From: JAUWCW01 sp030609125 [NCBI: Candidatus Rokuibacteriota bacterium]
GTDB taxonomy: Bacteria > JAUVQV01
Assembly: GCA_030609125.1 (NCBI GenBank)
Contig: JAUWCW010000020.1
Coordinates: forward strand, 1 to 13,616
Direction: 5' to 3'
Length of the DNA stretch: 13,616 nucleotides
Shown: in pieces, positions 1 through 6,286 of the stretch
Position numbering within the stretch: position 1 is the stretch's first letter
Layout of the letters: every line of letters begins with the position of its first letter
Notes under the pieces: model-generated
The model's database searches: none
Seen by the model: the letters and a program-made list of their open reading frames with translations, nothing else
Told to the model about the DNA's origin: nothing
Program-made: the position numbers and the translations under genes

Positions 1-624
1 GATTCCCAGGCTCCCCGGCGAATCCGGGTCCTGCTCCAGGATCTTCCGCCCCGACTGCGTCCTGTCCGACGGGCTCGCGAAGACTTCTCCCCCCCACGCC
101 TGAATCATGGAACGGCGGTAGGGCTTTTGGTCGTAGCTCACTTTCACCATGTAAACGGTGCATTCCAGTCCAAAGTAGTTGCAGGCCAGGGCCATGGCGC
201 TCCCCCACTGCCCGGCCCCGGTCTCGGTGGAGATCTTCTTGACCCCCGCCTGTTTGTTGTAGTAGGCCTGCGCCACCGAGGTGTTCGGCTTGTGGCTCCC
301 CGCCGGGCTGACGCCCTCGTACTTGTAGTAGATCCTGGCCGGCGTCTGCAGGGCTTTTTCGAGCCGTCGGGCGCGGTAAAGAGGGGTCGGGCGCCAGAGT
401 CTGTAGATATCCAGAACCTCTTCCGGAATATCGATCTCTCGCTCCGTGCTCATCTCCTGCTCGATGAGCGACATGGGGAAGATCGCCGCCAGTGCCTCAG
501 GGCCGAGGGGCTCCCCGGTGGCCGGGTTCAGCGGCGGTGACGGGGGTGAGGGCATATCGGGCATGATGTTGTACCACTGAGTCGGCATCTCCTTTTCGCT
601 CAATGTAATCTTCGTCTGCTCCAC
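1..624 (-). CDS. trpB: Tryptophan synthase beta chain, TrpB2 type (partial, C-terminus beyond window)
   Basis: PLP enzyme that condenses indole with serine to give tryptophan, cytosolic. 208 codons are present from a GTG start at 624, and the frame is open to the left edge. The start is chosen because AGGAAGGAG lies 6 nt upstream of it. The PLP-lysine region is SHKPNTS at residues 110-116 (Schiff-base Lys about K112), followed by ETGAGQWG at 134-141. The W in place of the H of classical TrpB (TGAGQHG), the long N-terminal extension containing MPTQWYN and the WRPTPLYRA motif are typical of the TrpB2 subfamily rather than TrpA-partnered TrpB1. TrpB2 enzymes often occur outside the trp operon, and no trpA is visible here. 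The outer-membrane protein gene lies 102 nt upstream on the same strand, so co-transcription is possible. Sure of the family; the TrpB2 assignment is by motif. Confidence 0.93.
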   Translation of the reverse strand, partial: MEQTKITLSEKEMPTQWYNIMPDMPSPPSPPLNPATGEPLGPEALAAIFPMSLIEQEMSTEREIDIPEEVLDIYRLWRPTPLYRARRLEKALQTPARIYYKYEGVSPAGSHKPNTSVAQAYYNKQAGVKKISTETGAGQWGSAMALACNYFGLECTVYMVKVSYDQKPYRRSMIQAWGGEVFASPSDRTQSGRKILEQDPDSPGSLGI

Positions 625-650
625 GGTCTGCTCCTTCCTCCTCTGCTTTT

Positions 651-697
651 CCTGCCGGTGTTTCAGACTGGCACTCCGCTTCTTCCCCTCCGGCAGG
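651..697. repeat. 8-bp inverted repeat between trpB2 and the OMP gene
   Basis: CCTGCCGG at 651-658 and CCGGCAGG at 690-697 are perfect complements separated by 31 nt, inside the 102-nt gap between the two minus-strand genes. There is no T-run, so it is not a standard intrinsic terminator. It could be a weak leader structure for trpB2 or chance in GC-rich DNA. Confidence 0.25.
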
Positions 698-726
698 CAT
701 GGTTTCGGTTCACACTGCCCGGCGCT

Positions 727-1422
727 TTAGAAGAGATACTTGGCGCCCACAGTGAAAATCCACGTGTTCAGGTCGAGCTCCTTGTCGAACCGGTAGGGCT
801 CGCCGGTGATGAGATCCCGCCAGGCGCCCTTGGCCTCCGGGCTGAGGAGCACGTACTGCCCCTCGACGTTGAGAAAGACATTGGCGCTCAGCGGATAGTC
901 GAACCCGCCGCCGAGTTGGAAGCCGAAGCTGTCGGAGACACTCTGCACCGCCAGGCCGTACACGGCTTCGACGTCGTTGAAATAGTCCTTCGAACCGCCG
1001 CTCCAGGAGTAATCGACGAAATAGTACCCCGCCCCGGCCAGTCCGTAGATCGTTCCGAAGAGATTCGGCACGGGGTAGCGAAGCTGCAGGTTGAGGGTGA
1101 GCGGGATGACCTTCATTTCTCCGTCGGCGATGGTGTTGGCCGGCGGCGTCTCCATCTCGTGGTCAATAGCGGTCGCAAACCGCCCGACCCCGAGATCGAG
1201 GCTGAAATAGGGGGTTACCTCGTACCCGGCGCCAATACGAAAATAGAACGAATTCCCGTATTCGTCCGTCGTAGGTAACGCTCCTCCCAGGGAAGCGTTC
1301 ACGTTGAAGCCGTAAAACATCTCCTCTCCCGAGTCCATCTGCCCCCGTGAGATTCCAGGCAACAAGAGGAGCGAAACTATCAGGACCAGGGGAATTCCCA
1401 AGCGAAGCGACCTCTGAATCAT
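727..1422 (-). CDS. Small outer-membrane beta-barrel protein
   Basis: Secreted protein of 231 residues, probably an 8-stranded outer-membrane barrel. The start is taken at ATG 1422, because GGGGAGGTGG sits just upstream and the protein then begins with a clean signal peptide: basic MIQRSLR, hydrophobic core IPLVLIVSLLLLPG, likely cleavage near ISRG/Q at about residue 27-28. An upstream in-frame ATG at 1482 would put 20 polar residues ahead of the signal. The mature part has alternating aromatic and glycine strands (YGFNVNASLGG, YFSLDLGVGRFA, AGYYFVDYSWSGG, GFQLGGGFDYPLSANVFLNVEGQY). It ends in WIFTVGAKYLF with a terminal Phe, the usual signal for BAM-mediated insertion. The family is OmpW/OMP_b-brl-like in style, but no specific substrate or function can be read from the sequence. 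Confidence 0.85.
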   Translation of the reverse strand: MIQRSLRLGIPLVLIVSLLLLPGISRGQMDSGEEMFYGFNVNASLGGALPTTDEYGNSFYFRIGAGYEVTPYFSLDLGVGRFATAIDHEMETPPANTIADGEMKVIPLTLNLQLRYPVPNLFGTIYGLAGAGYYFVDYSWSGGSKDYFNDVEAVYGLAVQSVSDSFGFQLGGGFDYPLSANVFLNVEGQYVLLSPEAKGAWRDLITGEPYRFDKELDLNTWIFTVGAKYLF

Positions 1423-1466
1423 TACCACCTCCCCGTGCGAAGTTGCCAAATCCCCGAAGCGGATGA

Positions 1467-1478
1467 TACCGTACGGTA
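1467..1478. promoter_or_regulatory. 12-bp perfect palindrome in the OMP leader, possible operator
   Basis: TACCGTACGGTA lies between the predicted -10 of the OMP promoter (1497-1502) and the OMP start codon, roughly at +12 to +23. A perfect 12-mer palindrome there could be a repressor site. No factor is recognised, and chance is possible. Confidence 0.3.
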
Positions 1479-1496
1479 ACAACTTATTCCCAGGGC

Positions 1497-1526
1497 ATTC
1501 TAAGTTTGGGCGGCGACGGCTGTCAA
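1497..1526 (-). promoter_or_regulatory. Sigma70-like promoter for the OMP gene
   Basis: On the minus strand, TTGACA (complement of 1521-1526) is followed by an 18-nt spacer and TAGAAT (complement of 1497-1502). The -35 matches the consensus 6/6 and the -10 matches 5/6. It faces away from the prs promoter, with about 28 bp between the two -35 boxes, so one bound regulator could affect both. Confidence 0.6.
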
Positions 1527-1554
1527 GTGCGCATATCTGAGGGGGTTTTCCCGG

Positions 1555-1583
1555 TTGACAACAGAAGCCGATTCAGCTAAATT
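1555..1583 (+). promoter_or_regulatory. Sigma70-like promoter for prs
   Basis: TTGACA at 1555-1560, a 17-nt spacer, and TAAATT at 1578-1583 (4/6 match). The predicted start near 1590 gives a leader of about 130 nt. The leader holds a 6-bp hairpin, GCTCCG-GCA-CGGAGC (1644-1658), followed by the SD GGGAGG at 1706-1711. The rest of the 298-nt gap between the OMP gene and prs shows no gene or RNA that I recognise. Confidence 0.6.
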
Positions 1584-1720
1584 TTTGCGTCCGGGGCGAC
1601 CCGGGCCTCGCTCCGTTTTCACGGGAGACGTCACTTGAGACACGCTCCGGCACGGAGCCGCAGCAGCAGGGAAAGTCCTTGCGATTCGGGTGACAGGAAA
1701 GGTACGGGAGGATCATCGGC

Positions 1721-2653
1721 ATGCAGCATCAACTAAAGGTGTTTTCAGGGAGCGCCAATCCCGGGCTGGCCGCGGAGATATGCGAGCACCTCGGCGAGCC
1801 GCTCGGCAAAGCAGAAATCACCCGCTTTTCCGACGGTGAAATCATGTTCCGGATAAACGAGAACGTCCGCGGCCGGGACGTCTTCCTCATTCAGTCCACC
1901 TGCCCGCCGGTGAACGACAACATTATGGAACTGCTGATCATGGTCGACGCCCTCCGGCGGGCGTCGGCACACCGTATCACAACGGTTCTTCCCTACTACG
2001 GCTACGGGCGGCAGGATCGAAAAGCCGAGCCCCGGGTACCCATTACGGCCAAGCTGGTGGCAAACCTTCTCACCACCGCCGGTGTGAGCCGGGTGCTCTG
2101 CACGGACCTTCACGCGGGTCAGATACAGGGCTACTTCGATATTCCCGTGGACAATCTCTTTGCCGCTCCCGTTCTTCTGGATTACTTCAAGAACAAGGGG
2201 TTCAGCAACCCGGTCGTCATCTCCCCCGATGCCGGCGGCGTTGAGCGCGCCCGGGCCTTCGCCAAGCGTCTCGACGCCTCGCTGGCCATCATCGACAAGA
2301 GACGGACGGGCCCGAACGTGACGCAGCTGATGAACATCATCGGAGATGTTGAGGGCCGCGAGGCCATTATCCTGGATGACATGATCGACACCGCCGGAAC
2401 GCTCATACAGGCCGCCGAGGCGGTCTGCAAGCAAGGGGCCTCCAGCGTCACGGCCGCCGCGACCCACGCGGTCCTCTCCGGCAAAGCCAAGGAGCGCATC
2501 AAGGAATCATGTCTGGAGGAGGTGGTCGTCACCAACACCATTCCGCACCCGCCCGACGGCGGCAAGCTCACGGTTCTCTCCGTGGCGGGCCTCCTCGGGG
2601 AGGGGATCCGCAGAACCCACGAGAACTCGTCGGTCAGCTCGCTTTTCGTCTGA
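1721..2653 (+). CDS. prs: Ribose-phosphate pyrophosphokinase (PRPP synthase)
   Basis: Makes phosphoribosyl pyrophosphate from ribose 5-phosphate and ATP for purine, pyrimidine, His, Trp and NAD synthesis. It is a class I cytosolic enzyme that forms hexamers. At 310 residues it has the usual length. Visible motifs are the ATP-site loop [10 protein letters not shown] (92-101), TDLH with the active-site His131, the KRR catalytic loop with Lys193 and Arg195 (191-200), and the PRPP loop DDMIDTAGT (219-227). The ATG at 1721 follows GGGAGG by 9 nt. It has its own promoter and an intrinsic terminator right after the stop, so it is probably mainly monocistronic, although rplY and pth follow in the same direction as in many proteobacteria. 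Confidence 0.98.
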   Translation: MQHQLKVFSGSANPGLAAEICEHLGEPLGKAEITRFSDGEIMFRINENVRGRDVFLIQSTCPPVNDNIMELLIMVDALRRASAHRITTVLPYYGYGRQDRKAEPRVPITAKLVANLLTTAGVSRVLCTDLHAGQIQGYFDIPVDNLFAAPVLLDYFKNKGFSNPVVISPDAGGVERARAFAKRLDASLAIIDKRRTGPNVTQLMNIIGDVEGREAIILDDMIDTAGTLIQAAEAVCKQGASSVTAAATHAVLSGKAKERIKESCLEEVVVTNTIPHPPDGGKLTVLSVAGLLGEGIRRTHENSSVSSLFV

Positions 2654-2655
2654 AG

Positions 2656-2678
2656 AGCAGGCTCACGCTTGCTTTTTT
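2656..2678 (+). terminator. Intrinsic terminator after prs
   Basis: AGCAGGC (2656-2662), loop TCAC and GCTTGCT (2667-2673) form a 7-bp stem with one G-U pair, followed at once by a run of six T (2673-2678). Pairing can extend to about 10 bp using upstream AAG and the first Ts. It begins 3 nt after the prs stop codon. Confidence 0.7.
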
Positions 2679-2716
2679 CATAATTATTATTATGATTACC
2701 CGGTTAGCGCTATAAC
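2669..2716 (+). promoter_or_regulatory. Promoter candidates for rplY-pth
   Basis: TTGCTT (2669-2674), a 16-nt spacer and TATGAT (2691-2696, 5/6) form one candidate, whose -35 overlaps the prs terminator. A second -10, TATAAC (2711-2716, 5/6), lies in TTAGCGCTATA (2704-2714). That 11-mer recurs exactly over the amidase-gene -10 region at 8905-8915. The AT-rich tract 2675-2700 stands out against GC-rich surroundings, as expected for a promoter after a terminator. Confidence 0.5.
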
Positions 2717-2767
2717 AATGAACCCGGCGACACCGGATCAGGGGTGTCCCGTCTACGGAGGAAGAGA

Positions 2768-3445
2768 GTGAAAGAAGCGTATAGGATAACCGTTCAGGAA
2801 CGCACCGGGTCCGGTAAAGGGGCGGCCAGGAAGGTTCGGGCCGGCGGCGGCTGTCCCGCCGTGATGTACGGACCGGGAATCGAGTCCCGCTCCCTGCAGG
2901 TTGACCCCGGAGACCTGGACAAGCTTCTGCAGTCGGGCGGTGAAAACGCCCTCATAGATCTCGAGATATCGGGCTCAGCCAAAGCCTCAGCGGAGAGCGT
3001 GAAAGTGATCATCCGCGACCTATACTTCTCCCCCCTGGGAGATCGCCCGGAGCACATAGATTTCTACAAGGTCTCTCTTGACAAGAAGATAACCATTTCC
3101 GTTTCAATCGAGATGACGGGCACCTGCGAGGCGGTGACGACCAAGCGGGGCACCATCAGTCAGCAGATGTACGAGGTGACTGTCGAGTGCCTCCCCGGGG
3201 ATATCCCCGAGAAGTTCGAAGCCGACATCTCCGGTCTCGACGTGGGCGACACCTTCCACGTCCGGGACCTCCCCCTCCCCGACGGCGTTTCCCTGGGGGA
3301 CAGCCTGGATCTTCCCATCGTCACGGTGAGCGCCATCAAGGAGGAAGTGGTCGAGGAGGAGGAGGTCGCCGCCGAGGTCGAAGCGGCCGAACCCGAGGTC
3401 ATCGGAGAGGAGAAAGCCGAAGGCGCGGAAGCCTCCGGAGAATAA
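2768..3445 (+). CDS. rplY: 50S ribosomal protein L25 (Ctc/TL5 family)
   Basis: Binds 5S rRNA in the large subunit. The GTG at 2768 is the preferred start (225 residues): GGAGG at 2757-2761 is 6 nt upstream, and the protein then begins near the family consensus. A GTG at 2744 would add eight mostly basic residues and lacks an SD. The N-terminal 5S-binding domain (about 1-95) has GKGAARKVRAGG, PAVMYGPG and, at its end, DRPEHIDFYKV. A second beta domain (about 96-188) matches the long Ctc/TL5 form. The last ~35 residues are a Glu/Ala-rich acidic tail (KEEVVEEEEVAAEVE and on), probably disordered. The stop TAA directly abuts the pth start, which implies translational coupling. Confidence 0.96.
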   Translation: MKEAYRITVQERTGSGKGAARKVRAGGGCPAVMYGPGIESRSLQVDPGDLDKLLQSGGENALIDLEISGSAKASAESVKVIIRDLYFSPLGDRPEHIDFYKVSLDKKITISVSIEMTGTCEAVTTKRGTISQQMYEVTVECLPGDIPEKFEADISGLDVGDTFHVRDLPLPDGVSLGDSLDLPIVTVSAIKEEVVEEEEVAAEVEAAEPEVIGEEKAEGAEASGE

Positions 3446-4018
3446 GTGCCTCCTGCGTTTGCGCTGGTGGGTCTGGGCAATCCGGGTCCGCAGTACCGCG
3501 GCACCCGGCACAACGCCGGCGCCCAGTTCGTCGAGACCCTCTCCCGGCGGCACCACATTCCGCTTGACATGGCGAAGTACAGCTCCCTCACGGGCCGGGG
3601 CGATATCGCCGGCCGCGCCTGCATCCTCGCCCTTCCCCAGACCTACATGAATCTGAGCGGCCGCGCGGTGAAGCGGATGCTCTCCTTCACCAACACCCCC
3701 GTCGCCTCCCTCGTCGTCGCTCACGACGACCTGGATCTTCCCCCCGGAAGGATCCGCCTTCGCACCGGCGGCGGTGCCGGCGGTCATCGCGGGGTCGGCT
3801 CCCTGATAGATCATCTTCAGGACCCGGGGTTTGTACGCCTGAAGATAGGCATAGGGCGTCCCCCGCCCGGCCATGACGCCGAGGGCTTCGTTCTCGGCAA
3901 ATTCACCCGGGCCGAACGGGATCTTGTGACCGCGGCCATCGGCAGAGGTGTCCAGGCGGTGGAGACACTCCTGACCGAAGGCATCGACAAGGCCATGTCC
4001 CTTTTCAACAGGCCTTGA
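3446..4018 (+). CDS. pth: Peptidyl-tRNA hydrolase
   Basis: Cytosolic esterase that frees tRNA from peptidyl-tRNA dropped by stalled ribosomes. It has 190 residues, the normal length for bacterial Pth. GTG at 3446 follows the rplY stop with no gap, and GGAG inside the rplY end serves as SD. Catalytic and binding residues by family alignment from memory: Asn12 in GLGNPG, catalytic His22 in RHNAG, Asn69 in TYMNLSG, Asp94 in HDDLDLPPG and His114 in GGHRG. The position equal to E. coli Asn114 is Arg115 here (GGHRGVGSL rather than GGHNGL), a variant that I believe occurs in some other bacteria. rplY-pth form a coupled pair; ychF, often next in related gene orders, is not here. Confidence 0.97.
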   Translation: MPPAFALVGLGNPGPQYRGTRHNAGAQFVETLSRRHHIPLDMAKYSSLTGRGDIAGRACILALPQTYMNLSGRAVKRMLSFTNTPVASLVVAHDDLDLPPGRIRLRTGGGAGGHRGVGSLIDHLQDPGFVRLKIGIGRPPPGHDAEGFVLGKFTRAERDLVTAAIGRGVQAVETLLTEGIDKAMSLFNRP

Positions 4019-4043
4019 ATTTCCTCCGCCGCTATGGTAATAA
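4015..4043 (+). promoter_or_regulatory. Possible promoter for the rpsF operon
   Basis: TTGAAT (4015-4020) overlaps the pth stop codon. After 17 nt comes TAATAA (4038-4043), preceded by TG one base upstream (TGGTAATAA), an extended -10 form. Box matches are modest. The 103-nt gap before rpsF with a structured leader makes a promoter here reasonable. Confidence 0.35.
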
Positions 4044-4121
4044 CACATGTCCGAAATGTGGACAGGCTCCTTGCTCGGGGCGACTGAGACCCCGGGCTTA
4101 AACCCGAGAGGAGGTGAGAAC
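4044..4121 (+). promoter_or_regulatory. Structured leader of rpsF, likely autoregulatory element
   Basis: CTCGGG (4074-4079) pairs with CCCGAG (4103-4108). Stacked outside across a 2-nt bulge, CTCCT (4067-4071) pairs with AGGAG (4109-4113), part of the rpsF SD GGAGGTGA (4110-4117). This 11-bp stem would hide the SD. A competing fold pairs CGGGG (4076-4080) with CCCCG (4090-4094), which frees the SD. A 5' hairpin, CACAT (4044-4048)/ATGTG (4056-4060), has a CCG in its loop. S6:S18 autoregulatory leaders with a conserved CCG are known upstream of rpsF in many bacteria. Equivalence is inferred, not shown. Confidence 0.5.
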
Positions 4122-4475
4122 GTGGAACGTTTTTACGAAACCATCTTTATCCTTCGTCCCACCCTGAACGACCAGGAGATTTCCGAAAGCATCGAGAACT
4201 ACAAGAATCTTCTCGTCCGTGAAGGTGCCGAGATCTACAAGCAGGAAGACCTGGGCAAGAAGAAACTGGCCTATCTGATCCAGCATTTTCAGAACGGTCA
4301 CTACGCCCTTTTCCAGTACCGCGCGAAGCCCTCCGCTGTCATGGAACTGGAGCGGAACTTCAAGATCAGTGAAGACCTGCTGCGCTTCCTTACTCTGAAG
4401 ATCGAAGCGCCGGAGAGCAAGGATGTTCCCGAGGAAACCGAGGCCCCGGAGACGGCCGCCCCGGAGAAGGAGTAA
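4122..4475 (+). CDS. rpsF: 30S ribosomal protein S6
   Basis: Small-subunit protein that binds the platform of 16S rRNA as a heterodimer with S18, whose gene is two genes downstream. It has 117 residues from the GTG at 4122, 4 nt after a perfect SD GGAGGTGA (4110-4117). The open frame extends up to an ATG at 4047, but the added residues do not look like S6 and lie in the structured leader. Family features: ERFYETIFILRP start, QEDLGKKKLAYLIQ and HYALFQYRA, and the ELERNFKISEDLLRFL helix. The C-terminal tail is Glu/Pro/Ala-rich (EETEAPETAAPEKE), common in S6. ssb begins 3 nt after the stop, so the genes are co-transcribed and coupled. Confidence 0.97.
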   Translation: MERFYETIFILRPTLNDQEISESIENYKNLLVREGAEIYKQEDLGKKKLAYLIQHFQNGHYALFQYRAKPSAVMELERNFKISEDLLRFLTLKIEAPESKDVPEETEAPETAAPEKE

Positions 4476-4478
4476 GCG

Positions 4479-4880
4479 ATGGCGAGTTTCAACAAAGTAA
4501 TCCTCATGGGCAACCTCACCAGGGATCCCGAACTGCGATACACCCCCGGCGGATCGGCGGTGGCCAATTTCGGCCTCGCCGTGAACAGGAAATACAAGCA
4601 GGATGACGAGTTGAAAGAGGACACCTGCTTCGTGGATATCGCGGTCTTCGGACGTCAGGCCGAAACCTGCAGCGAGTACCTCAACAAGGGAAGCCTCGTC
4701 CTCATCGACGGACGCCTCAACTACCGCAAATGGGAGACCGAGGACGGCCAGACGAGGAACAAACTGGACGTTGTCGCCAACAACGTACAGTTCATGCCCA
4801 AGGGCCTGGGCGCCTCAGGCGCGCCGTCAGGTCAGAAGGGGCGGCCCCCCGAAGACAAAAGTCCGGATGTCCCCTTCTAA
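4479..4880 (+). CDS. ssb: Single-stranded DNA-binding protein
   Basis: Coats single-stranded DNA in replication, repair and recombination, normally as a tetramer. It has 133 residues. An OB fold spans about 3-107: FNKVILMGNLTRDPELRYTP start, AVANFGLAVNRKY, TCFVDIAVFGRQAE, GSLVLIDGRLNYRKWE and the closing LDVVANNVQFM. A short Gly/Pro linker leads to the acidic tip DKSPDVPF, the conserved C-terminal peptide that docks partner proteins. It starts 3 nt after rpsF, with AAGGAG overlapping the rpsF end as SD. Placement between rpsF and rpsR is the arrangement familiar from Bacillus and other bacteria and ties SSB supply to ribosome synthesis. Confidence 0.97.
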   Translation: MASFNKVILMGNLTRDPELRYTPGGSAVANFGLAVNRKYKQDDELKEDTCFVDIAVFGRQAETCSEYLNKGSLVLIDGRLNYRKWETEDGQTRNKLDVVANNVQFMPKGLGASGAPSGQKGRPPEDKSPDVPF

Positions 4881-4948
4881 GGGCCCTATAGATCAACATC
4901 GACCGGCGCCCCGAGAGGTGCTGTCGTGTCAATGACGGAGAGAAGACC

Positions 4949-5185
4949 ATGAAAGCTCCACGGAGGAGAATGTTTCACAGGAGAAAGACCTGTAAGTTCT
5001 GCGAAGACAACACCATCCTCATTGCCTACAAGGAAGTCAAACTCCTGAAGATGTATATCACCGAAAGGGGAAAGATCATACCTCGCCGGATAACGGGGAA
5101 CTGCGCCAAGCATCAGCGCCGACTGACAACGGCCATCAAACAGTCCCGTAACGTAGCCCTGATTTCGTTCTCTTCCGGGAGATAG
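4949..5185 (+). CDS. rpsR: 30S ribosomal protein S18 (zinc-type)
   Basis: Small-subunit platform protein and partner of S6. It has 78 residues. The ATG at 4949 has GGAG at 4937-4940, 8 nt upstream. The core [20 protein letters not shown], then [22 protein letters not shown], is diagnostic. Cys15, Cys18, Cys52 and His55 form the CxxC...CxxH set of the zinc-binding (C+) S18 form, as opposed to the cysteine-less form. A 68-nt gap separates it from ssb, with no terminator seen, so it is probably the third gene of rpsF-ssb-rpsR. Confidence 0.97.
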   Translation: MKAPRRRMFHRRKTCKFCEDNTILIAYKEVKLLKMYITERGKIIPRRITGNCAKHQRRLTTAIKQSRNVALISFSSGR

Positions 5186-5193
5186 GACGCGCC

Positions 5194-5216
5194 CTTCCGC
5201 CCGAGAGGATCGGAAG
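5194..5216 (+). promoter_or_regulatory. Hairpin over the ribosome-binding site of the DUF2232 gene
   Basis: CTTCCG (5194-5199) and CGGAAG (5211-5216) form a perfect 6-bp stem with an 11-nt loop. The right arm includes part of GGAAGAGG (5212-5219), the only SD-like sequence before the GTG at 5227. It could lower translation of the membrane protein relative to rpsR. No T-run, so it is not a terminator. Confidence 0.35.
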
Positions 5217-5226
5217 AGGCTCCCCC

Positions 5227-6174
5227 GTGAGGAAGAACTGGAAAGTGCGTCTCACCCGCGGTTTCCTCGAGTCTCTGCTTGCCGCTGCCGCGGCGGCGGC
5301 ACTCTTTCTCTTCGGGATATTCGACACGCTCATCGGGCCCCTGGGAGCTTTCTTTTCACCGGCTCCCCTTCTCTGGGCGACCTATCGCAACGGCCCCGCC
5401 TGCGGGGCGGCGGCGCTCGCCCTCGCCGCCGCCATGCTGCTGCCGGTCCCGCCCCCCACGGTGGCCCTCTCCTGTCTGACCGGCACTCTCTTCCCGGCCT
5501 TTCTCCTCGGCGTTTTCTTTCGGCGGGGGATGGGAGTCGCAAAGAGCAGCGCCTTTGCCGCCGGGGCCGCGGTCCTCGCCTCTCTCGCCGGGTCCGCTCT
5601 CTACTTCGCCGCCGCCGGGCTGGATCCCCTCCCCTTTCTCAAGTACCAGGTCGGCGACATCGTCCGCGAGGTGGAGTATGCCGTGGAGGTGCTCTCGGCC
5701 GACACCGGCATCTCGGGGACGCGGCTTCCGGAACTCTTCGCCAGGACACTTCCCTCCGTCATCCTCGTCACAGTCTTTATCCAGTGCGGAATCAACCTGC
5801 TGCTTGTGTGCAAGGTCCTCTCCCGCACCCTTGCCGCCAGAGGGGCCACACCCGACCTGACGCGCTTCTCTCTCCCGGAGCAGGCCGTCTGGGCTCTCAT
5901 ACCCGTCCTCGCCCTGCAGTGGGCTCCCTCGGCACCGATCCGCACGGCTGCACTGAACGCCGCGATTCTGCTTTTTTTCTTCTACCTCCTCCATGGCCTC
6001 TCCATTGCAGCCTATTTCCTGCGCCGAATGAACGCCTCCCGGCCGATTCGATTGATTCTGATCATTGTTCTCCTCCTCCAGCCGTATCTCCTTGCCCTCC
6101 CTCTCTGTGCCGGGCTCATGGACTTCAGGTTCGACTTCCGCGCCCGCTGGCCACTCTCTTCCGGCCAGCCTTGA
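5227..6174 (+). CDS. DUF2232 (YybS-like) integral membrane protein
   Basis: Inner-membrane protein of 315 residues with about eight hydrophobic segments (roughly 13-33, 58-74, 82-98, 107-130, 174-196, 216-231, 240-265 and 272-300). The YLLHGLSIAAYFLRR segment and the C-terminal AGLMDFRFDFRARW resemble the DUF2232/YybS family, whose members often lie between rpsR and rplI or near dnaB in Firmicutes and deltaproteobacteria. The molecular function is unknown; the fold has been compared with small-molecule transporters (my recollection). The GTG at 5227 is 7 nt after GGAAGAGG and 41 nt after rpsR. The N-terminal segment contains an Ala run (LLAAAAAAAL). rplI does not follow; mutS does. Confidence 0.8.
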   Translation: MRKNWKVRLTRGFLESLLAAAAAAALFLFGIFDTLIGPLGAFFSPAPLLWATYRNGPACGAAALALAAAMLLPVPPPTVALSCLTGTLFPAFLLGVFFRRGMGVAKSSAFAAGAAVLASLAGSALYFAAAGLDPLPFLKYQVGDIVREVEYAVEVLSADTGISGTRLPELFARTLPSVILVTVFIQCGINLLLVCKVLSRTLAARGATPDLTRFSLPEQAVWALIPVLALQWAPSAPIRTAALNAAILLFFFYLLHGLSIAAYFLRRMNASRPIRLILIIVLLLQPYLLALPLCAGLMDFRFDFRARWPLSSGQP

Positions 6175-6200
6175 CGCCCGTCCTGCCCTTGACCTATTAT
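6171..6200 (+). promoter_or_regulatory. Sigma70-like promoter for mutS
   Basis: TTGACG (6171-6176, 5/6) overlaps the stop codon of the preceding gene. An 18-nt spacer leads to TATTAT (6195-6200, 5/6). The predicted start near 6207 gives a leader of about 80 nt before the mutS ATG, in which I see no strong structure. Confidence 0.55.
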
Positions 6201-6286
6201 CGCCTCCATCATGCTTGTCCCCCTGATGGCCCGCGCAAGAACAGGCCCGTCGACTTCACCGCTATCGCTCAGCGGCGGGTAGGGCC

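Noticed and set aside
1669-1712. GGAAAGTCC followed by ACAGGAAAGG, reminiscent of RNase P RNA signature strings
   Set aside because: The two strings are about 25 nt apart and lack the ~350-nt body of RNase P RNA. The stretch is simply the prs leader.
3104-4048. Antisense open frame of 314 codons over rplY and pth
   Set aside because: Composition is typical of a codon-shadow product (Gly, Asp, Glu, Ala-rich without motifs). It overlaps two well-supported genes.
4047-4121. N-terminal extension of rpsF from ATG 4047
   Set aside because: The extra 25 residues do not resemble S6. The region folds as a leader, and a perfect SD precedes the GTG at 4122.
4881-4948. GGGCCC and GGCGCC palindromes between ssb and rpsR
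   Set aside because: Six-base palindromes are expected by chance in GC-rich DNA, and no T-run or larger stem supports a terminator or operator.
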